Shown piece by piece: positions 59,091 through 64,000 of a stretch of 64,000 bases of DNA. The DNA is taken from positions 1 through 64,000 of the forward strand of contig JANYKW010000194.1 of the NCBI GenBank assembly GCA_025358025.1, read 5' to 3'. The translations under genes were made by a program, and so were the position numbers. The notes under the pieces were generated by a model that was not told the DNA's origin, did no database searches, and saw nothing but the letters and a program-made list of their open reading frames with translations. Numbering within the stretch: the stretch's first letter is position 1; every line of letters starts with the position of its first letter. This DNA comes from Bacteroidia bacterium (GTDB taxonomy: Bacteria > Bacteroidota > Bacteroidia > Bacteroidales > Prolixibacteraceae).

Positions 59091-60305
59091 ATGAAAAAAG
59101 ACTTAGCAATTTTCGGAGGAACTAAAACTGTAGAAAGGGATTTTATGTGGCCGCTCTTCGATGAAACGGATGTAAAATGTGTGGCCGACATCGTCCGGAG
59201 TGGGATATGGGGAAATCCTGATTGCGGTGGATCTGTAGCCGATTTTGAAAATGAATTTGCAACTTATTGCGGAACAAAATATGCCCTAACCTGTGTAAAT
59301 GGTTCTGTCGCACTTCGTTTGGCGCTCATCGCCTGTGGTGTAAAACCAGGAGACGAAGTGATTGTACCTCCTTACACGTTCATTGCAACTGCCTCCATAG
59401 TTATTGAAGCTAATTGTGTACCGGTTTTTGTGGATATTGATCCCAGAACTTACAATCTGGATGCTGCCAAAATAGAAGCTGCCATTACCCCGAGAACCAG
59501 GGCGATCATACCGGTTCATTTTGCCGGACAAGCCTGTGAGATGGATCTGATTATGGCGGTGGCAAAAAAACATGGATTAAGAGTCATTGAAGATGCCTGC
59601 CACGGACATGGAGCAGCTTACAAGGGGAAGAAACTGGGTTCGATCGGTGATGCAGGATGCTTTAGTTTTCAATCTTCCAAAAACCTTACCAGCGGTGAAG
59701 GCGGAGTCGTGATTACAAATGATGATGAACTTTATCAGATGATGAATTCTCTCCGCAATGTCGGGAGGGTGGATGGAGGAGCCTGGTACGAACATCACCA
59801 TGCCGGATGTAATTACCGTATTACACAACTACAGGCGGTTTTGCTTTCAAATCAGTTGAAAAAGCTGGAAGAGCAAACCTTAAAACGCCATGAGAACGGA
59901 ACCTACCTCAATGAACTTTTGTCGAAGATTGAAGGAATTACTCCTTTAACGAGAGGATTGGGAGAGACAGTTCATAGTTATCATATCTATATTTTCAAAT
60001 ACGATAAAGAGAAATTTAGCGGATTATCAAAAGTGGAGTTTTCAAAAATGCTGGCAGCCGAAGGAGTCCCCTGTTTCATGGGTTATCCGGAGCCACTTTA
60101 TAAACAACCACTTTTTCAAAAGAAAAACTTTATGTGCTATGCTATTCCGGAATCTGCAGACTATTCAAGGGTTCAGTGTCCGGTCACGGAAAAAGCATGT
60201 TATGAAGAAGCAGTATGGATTATGCAACACGCCATGCTGGGATCAAGGAGTGATATGGAACTCTTTGCTTCCGCCATATTAAAAATTCAAAAATCAATCA
60301 GTTAA
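59091..60305 (+). CDS. DegT/DnrJ/EryC1/StrS family aminotransferase
   Basis: GSVALRLALIACGVKPGDEVIVPPYTFIATA; FSFQSSKNLTSGEGGVV; start moved to MKKDLAIFGG. Confidence 0.93.
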   Translation: MKKDLAIFGGTKTVERDFMWPLFDETDVKCVADIVRSGIWGNPDCGGSVADFENEFATYCGTKYALTCVNGSVALRLALIACGVKPGDEVIVPPYTFIATASIVIEANCVPVFVDIDPRTYNLDAAKIEAAITPRTRAIIPVHFAGQACEMDLIMAVAKKHGLRVIEDACHGHGAAYKGKKLGSIGDAGCFSFQSSKNLTSGEGGVVITNDDELYQMMNSLRNVGRVDGGAWYEHHHAGCNYRITQLQAVLLSNQLKKLEEQTLKRHENGTYLNELLSKIEGITPLTRGLGETVHSYHIYIFKYDKEKFSGLSKVEFSKMLAAEGVPCFMGYPEPLYKQPLFQKKNFMCYAIPESADYSRVQCPVTEKACYEEAVWIMQHAMLGSRSDMELFASAILKIQKSIS

Positions 60306-60407
60306 TAACAAGTACTCTTACGAATTTCAAAAAAAGTCAGTTAAAGATTTGTGTCCTTTGCTACGCAACTACTACTAATTCCTTCAAGTCGATTCTACTG
60401 ACAGTGC

Positions 60408-60440
60408 AAAAGGGTTATCCATTTCGGGTAACCTTTTTGC
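60408..60440. terminator. Intrinsic terminator
   Basis: GCAAAAGGGTTA-tccatttcggg-TAACCTTTTTGC. Confidence 0.7.
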
Positions 60441-60496
60441 ATTAGTGATGGGTACTGAACGAATTGGCTAGGTACAAAATTCCGGCTAACATGAAC

Positions 60497-61078
60497 TTAC
60501 TTCACCTCCTCGTACGTTGTGTCAACAGTATTTCCGGCTTTTGTTCCTTTGGGCATCTTCTTTAATCTCCATGCCATCATTAGTTCCAAAAGACCATAAA
60601 CCAACAGAACTGCACCCAGAAATGTGATAATATTTTCGGCACTTTCAATGGGTTGAACCAACAAAAATGCGCCTCCGGATAACATTAGCAAAGCAAATAT
60701 AAGATAGATCCATGACCAGATTGACCTGGTTAATGTTCCTAAAGCTCCGAGTAACTGCATCAGTCCCAGTAACAATAAAATAATTCCAAAGAAAATTCCG
60801 AAGACCTTCACGATGATCATAGGGAAAAGAAGGAAAAGGAGTCCCCATACGATATTAAAAAATCCCTGGAAAGAGGAACTTAAGTTCATCGCATGGTTGT
60901 TTTTCTTGCACGAAAATAATAAAGTGAAGATTCCACTTAGTGTGATCATCCCTCCAACGGTCATAATTACAGATTTGAGGGTCAGGTCAGGTATAGAGAG
61001 GAAGAGCACACCAACAGCAAAAGTGAGGATTCCCCTGATGAATGCATTTTGTGTAGAGGGCAGGAAAGAAAGTCTCAT
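60497..61078 (-). CDS. HdeD/DUF308-like membrane protein
   Basis: 193 aa, six hydrophobic segments, paired GxxxLxxG helices. Confidence 0.75.
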   Translation of the reverse strand: MRLSFLPSTQNAFIRGILTFAVGVLFLSIPDLTLKSVIMTVGGMITLSGIFTLLFSCKKNNHAMNLSSSFQGFFNIVWGLLFLLFPMIIVKVFGIFFGIILLLLGLMQLLGALGTLTRSIWSWIYLIFALLMLSGGAFLLVQPIESAENIITFLGAVLLVYGLLELMMAWRLKKMPKGTKAGNTVDTTYEEVK

Positions 61079-61210
61079 AGTTTATTCTCTTAGGAAAATA
61101 AAAGGATTTTGGTATAACAATATTAGAAATTATTTGCGAAGAAATGGTTAAAATTCTGCAACTTCCGGAAGAGATTATTTGCTACCTTTCCACCAACAAA
61201 TCAACAATCA

Positions 61211-63592
61211 ATGAGAAATATAACCGGATTTCGCTACTTCGTGGCAGTGTGCTCCATCTTGATACTTATATCAACAGGCGGAGATATTAAAGGACAAGAT
61301 AATCAAAGTTATACCAAATTTGTCGACCCATTCCTGGGTACTGATTTCTTTGGTCATACTTATCCGGGTGCATCGCTGCCTTTTGCTTTGGTTCATGTCA
61401 GTCCTGACTGCAATACAGTTGGCTGGACCTATTGTGCCGGCTACACCTGGTCTGATCAGTCCATTATGGGATTCAGTCACACCCATTTCAGCGGAACCGG
61501 CATGGTAAGCGGTGGTGATATCCTTCTGCAACCCTTCGTTTCAAACAGGATGAAGATCGTTCCCGGAACAATTGAAAAGCCTGAAGAGGGATACCGTTCA
61601 AGATTTGATCACAAAGATGAGGTAGCATCTCCGGGTTATTATTCAGTCTACCTGAAAGATAATCTTGTAAAAGTTGAACTGACAGCAACAAAAAGGGCGG
61701 CCATGCACAGATATACTTTCCCTGAAACCTTGAATGCCAGGGTAATTCTGGATATTGGACATCAAATAGGCAGCACTCCGTCGACAGGAAAATCCAGGAT
61801 AGATATTATTAATGATCGACAGTTGGAAGGTTTTAAGTGTACAGAACGGGGGACTGTATATTTTGTTGCTGAGTTCAGCAAGCCATTTGAATACTATGGA
61901 ACATTTGATGCTACTTATAAAACTCCCGAGTCAGGAGGTAGTATATTCCCATACAAAAACAGTGAAATTGGTGATAAAATTGGAGCTTTTGTCTCTTTTC
62001 AAACAAGTAATAACGAACAGGTTTCAGTTAAGGTTGCCCTGTCTTACATTGATCTGGAAGGTGCAAGAAAGAATTTAAAGGATGAGATGCCGGATTTTAA
62101 TTTTGACAGAATCAGAAATGAGGCGGAGAAAACCTGGAACAAAGAGCTTTCGAGGATTGAGATATCCGGAACTACAGACAAGAAGATGGAGATCTTTTAT
62201 ACAGCCGTTTACCACTCTTTATTGGCCCAGTATATTTCGCAGGATGTTGATGGCAGGTATTTTGGGATGGATGGCAAGATTCACAAGGCAGAAGGATATG
62301 ATTTTTATGGATCATTCTCATGCTGGGATACTTACCGCTCCCAGCACCCTTTTTTGACTCTTGTAGCACCCGACCATGTAAATGATTTTTTGAAGTCGAT
62401 TGTTGCCAAAGCCAAAGATTTTGGCTGGATGCCTGCTCAACATTTTTTGAATGTTTATGGTGAGGGTATGGTAGGTGACCACCTTATCCCGATTGTGGTT
62501 GATGCGTATATGAAGGGTTTCCGGGATTTTGATGTTGAGTTTGCTTACCAGGCTATCAGAAAAAAGGCACTGGAACTACCCAAACCCCCGGTGCCGGCAA
62601 GTGCCGGACGTTCGGGACTGGAGTTTTACCTGAAATTGGGTTATGCTCCCATCGACAAGGTGACTGAGGCTGTGCCTAATACGCTGGAACTGGCTTACGA
62701 TGATTGGTGTATTGCTCAGATGGCCAAGGCATTGGGAAAGAATTCAGATTATGACCTCTTCATAAAACGGGCACTTAATTATAAAACACTATGGGACGGA
62801 AGTGTAGGTTTTATGAGGCCTAAAAAGGCCGACGGAACTTTTCTGGAGGCATTGAATGGTCGTGAACAAGTGATCGATACAGTAGGTAAGCATACTTATT
62901 ACAGGTATTTCGATCCACTTCTGGTTGGAAGACGTCCATCCAGGCACTATACTGAATCCAATGCCTGGCAATACATCTGGTCTGTTCAGCATGATGTGAA
63001 AGGGTTGATTGATCTTTTTGGGGATAACAAAAAATTTAATGACAAGTTGGATCAGTTTTTTACCATGGATCCAAATATTTCACTCCCCAAATATGTTGGG
63101 GTTGTAGGTACAATCGGTCAGTATGTACATGGTAATCAGCCATCTCATCATGTAGCTTATCTGTATAACTATTCAGGCGAACCCTGGAAAACACAGGAGA
63201 GGGTAAGGCAGGTCTGTGAGCAGCTGTATAAATCGGGTCCGGGAGGCCTTTGCGGCAATGAAGACATGGGATCACTCTCCTCATGGTATGCCTTGAGTGC
63301 CATGGGAATCTATGCAGTGACACCAGGAATTCCTGTATATAATATCGGTTCTCCACTGTTTGAGAAAGTTGTCCTTAATCTCCCTGGAGATAAATCCTTT
63401 GTTATTCAGGCAAACAAAAATTCTGCTGAGAATTTATATATTCAGTCGGCTACTTTGAACGGATCATCCTTCAACAGAACCTGGATTTCCCATGAAGAGA
63501 TTGTCAAAGGAGGAATTCTTGTTTTTGAAATGGGTTCTAAACCCAACAAAAAATGGGGGAACCTTTCTCCTCCTCCTTCTATGACCCGATAA
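61211..63592 (+). CDS. GH92 family alpha-mannosidase
   Basis: FVDPFLGTDFFGHTYPGASLPFALVHVSPD; SCWDTYRSQHPFLTLV; GNEDMGSLSSWYALSAMGIYAVTPG. Confidence 0.95.
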   Translation: MRNITGFRYFVAVCSILILISTGGDIKGQDNQSYTKFVDPFLGTDFFGHTYPGASLPFALVHVSPDCNTVGWTYCAGYTWSDQSIMGFSHTHFSGTGMVSGGDILLQPFVSNRMKIVPGTIEKPEEGYRSRFDHKDEVASPGYYSVYLKDNLVKVELTATKRAAMHRYTFPETLNARVILDIGHQIGSTPSTGKSRIDIINDRQLEGFKCTERGTVYFVAEFSKPFEYYGTFDATYKTPESGGSIFPYKNSEIGDKIGAFVSFQTSNNEQVSVKVALSYIDLEGARKNLKDEMPDFNFDRIRNEAEKTWNKELSRIEISGTTDKKMEIFYTAVYHSLLAQYISQDVDGRYFGMDGKIHKAEGYDFYGSFSCWDTYRSQHPFLTLVAPDHVNDFLKSIVAKAKDFGWMPAQHFLNVYGEGMVGDHLIPIVVDAYMKGFRDFDVEFAYQAIRKKALELPKPPVPASAGRSGLEFYLKLGYAPIDKVTEAVPNTLELAYDDWCIAQMAKALGKNSDYDLFIKRALNYKTLWDGSVGFMRPKKADGTFLEALNGREQVIDTVGKHTYYRYFDPLLVGRRPSRHYTESNAWQYIWSVQHDVKGLIDLFGDNKKFNDKLDQFFTMDPNISLPKYVGVVGTIGQYVHGNQPSHHVAYLYNYSGEPWKTQERVRQVCEQLYKSGPGGLCGNEDMGSLSSWYALSAMGIYAVTPGIPVYNIGSPLFEKVVLNLPGDKSFVIQANKNSAENLYIQSATLNGSSFNRTWISHEEIVKGGILVFEMGSKPNKKWGNLSPPPSMTR

Positions 63593-63613
63593 TTAATAAA
63601 AAATCATTCTAAA

Positions 63614-63781
63614 TTATTTTGAGGATAAAAGGTTATTCTTTTTTTCGAACATGATATTAATATGTTCTAATGTCTTGTGTTGTTTGACTTCAGAGCCAAT
63701 TTGAACGTTTTTTTCAATCATTTCCGGTGTGATTCGTACCGGGATTGATTTTTTTGGATATTTCCGCGTTTTGGTATCCAT
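63614..63781 (-). CDS. Small hypothetical protein (55 aa)
   Basis: MDTKTRKYPKKSIPVRITPEMIEKNVQIGSEVKQHKTLEHINIMFEKKNNLLSSK; below the ORF-track size cutoff. Confidence 0.4.
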   Translation of the reverse strand: MDTKTRKYPKKSIPVRITPEMIEKNVQIGSEVKQHKTLEHINIMFEKKNNLLSSK

Positions 63782-63801
63782 AGGTTGAAGTTTTATATTT
63801 G
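63771..63801 (+). promoter_or_regulatory. Candidate promoter of etfB
   Basis: TTG-N20-TATATTTG. Confidence 0.55.
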
Positions 63802-63898
63802 CCCCCCGATAGATTGAAAATTAGAGTAAACTTATGTGATGAGTCCGGAAGAATCGGGACAATTTCCATATCGGCCATTTTAAAATATATATATTCAA

Positions 63899-64000
63899 AT
63901 GAAGGGTTTAAAAATTATTGTATTGGCCAAGCAGGTTCCCGATACCAGAAATGTAGGGAAAGATGCTATGAAGGCAGACGGAACAGTAAACAGGGCAGCA
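63899..64000 (+). CDS. etfB: Electron transfer flavoprotein subunit beta (partial, N-terminus)
   Basis: MKGLKIIVLAKQVPDTRNVGKDAMKADGTVNRAA; truncated by the window end. Confidence 0.85.
   Translation, partial: MKGLKIIVLAKQVPDTRNVGKDAMKADGTVNRAA

Noticed and set aside
58911-60305. Supplied long start for the aminotransferase
   Set aside because: The N-terminal 60 aa overlap the Gfo/Idh gene in another frame; the real start is ATG 59091 (MKKDLAIFGG).

Overview
This 64 kb window is chromosomal sequence from a member of Bacteroidetes (Bacteroidales-like). The assignment rests on gene content and order, and on -7 boxes of the TAnnTTTG type. Both ends are core housekeeping: rpsD(3' end)-rpoA-rplQ on the left, and rpsU-xer-hpf-tRNA(Tyr)-tRNA(Gly)-tuf-secE-nusG-rplK-rplA-rplJ-rplL-rpoB-rpoC at about 41-56 kb. 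The middle carries citrate synthase, UbiD, rubrerythrin, a deaminase and TrpB-like genes. It also has an OsmC/thioredoxin/MarR island, a C39-peptidase ABC exporter with an HlyD partner, and a fucose-type L-sugar locus (fucI, LacI regulator, FucP-like MFS, GDP-mannose-3,5-epimerase-like, nucleotidyltransferase-GHMP kinase fusion, decayed manC, beta-propeller glycosidase, two GH29). Envelope genes, porT-ubiE and a TamL-like barrel follow, and a GH92 mannosidase and the start of etfB close the window. The strongest non-annotated signals are: (1) a candidate trp attenuator upstream of trpB, with a 21-codon leader peptide containing TGG-CTT-TGG, a U-tailed terminator and a plausible antiterminator pairing; (2) four exact copies of a 9-mer operator-like core between thioredoxin and marR; (3) a nucleotidyltransferase-GHMP kinase fusion next to a decayed mannose-1-phosphate guanylyltransferase; (4) a G10 tract inside a heptosyltransferase-like gene; (5) a perfect 22-bp inverted repeat carrying a -7 box in each arm; (6) a shrunken tRNA-like structure between tuf and secE. 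No CRISPR array, rRNA, prophage or IS element was recognised. All calls are from reading the sequence and the supplied ORFs; no database search was run.
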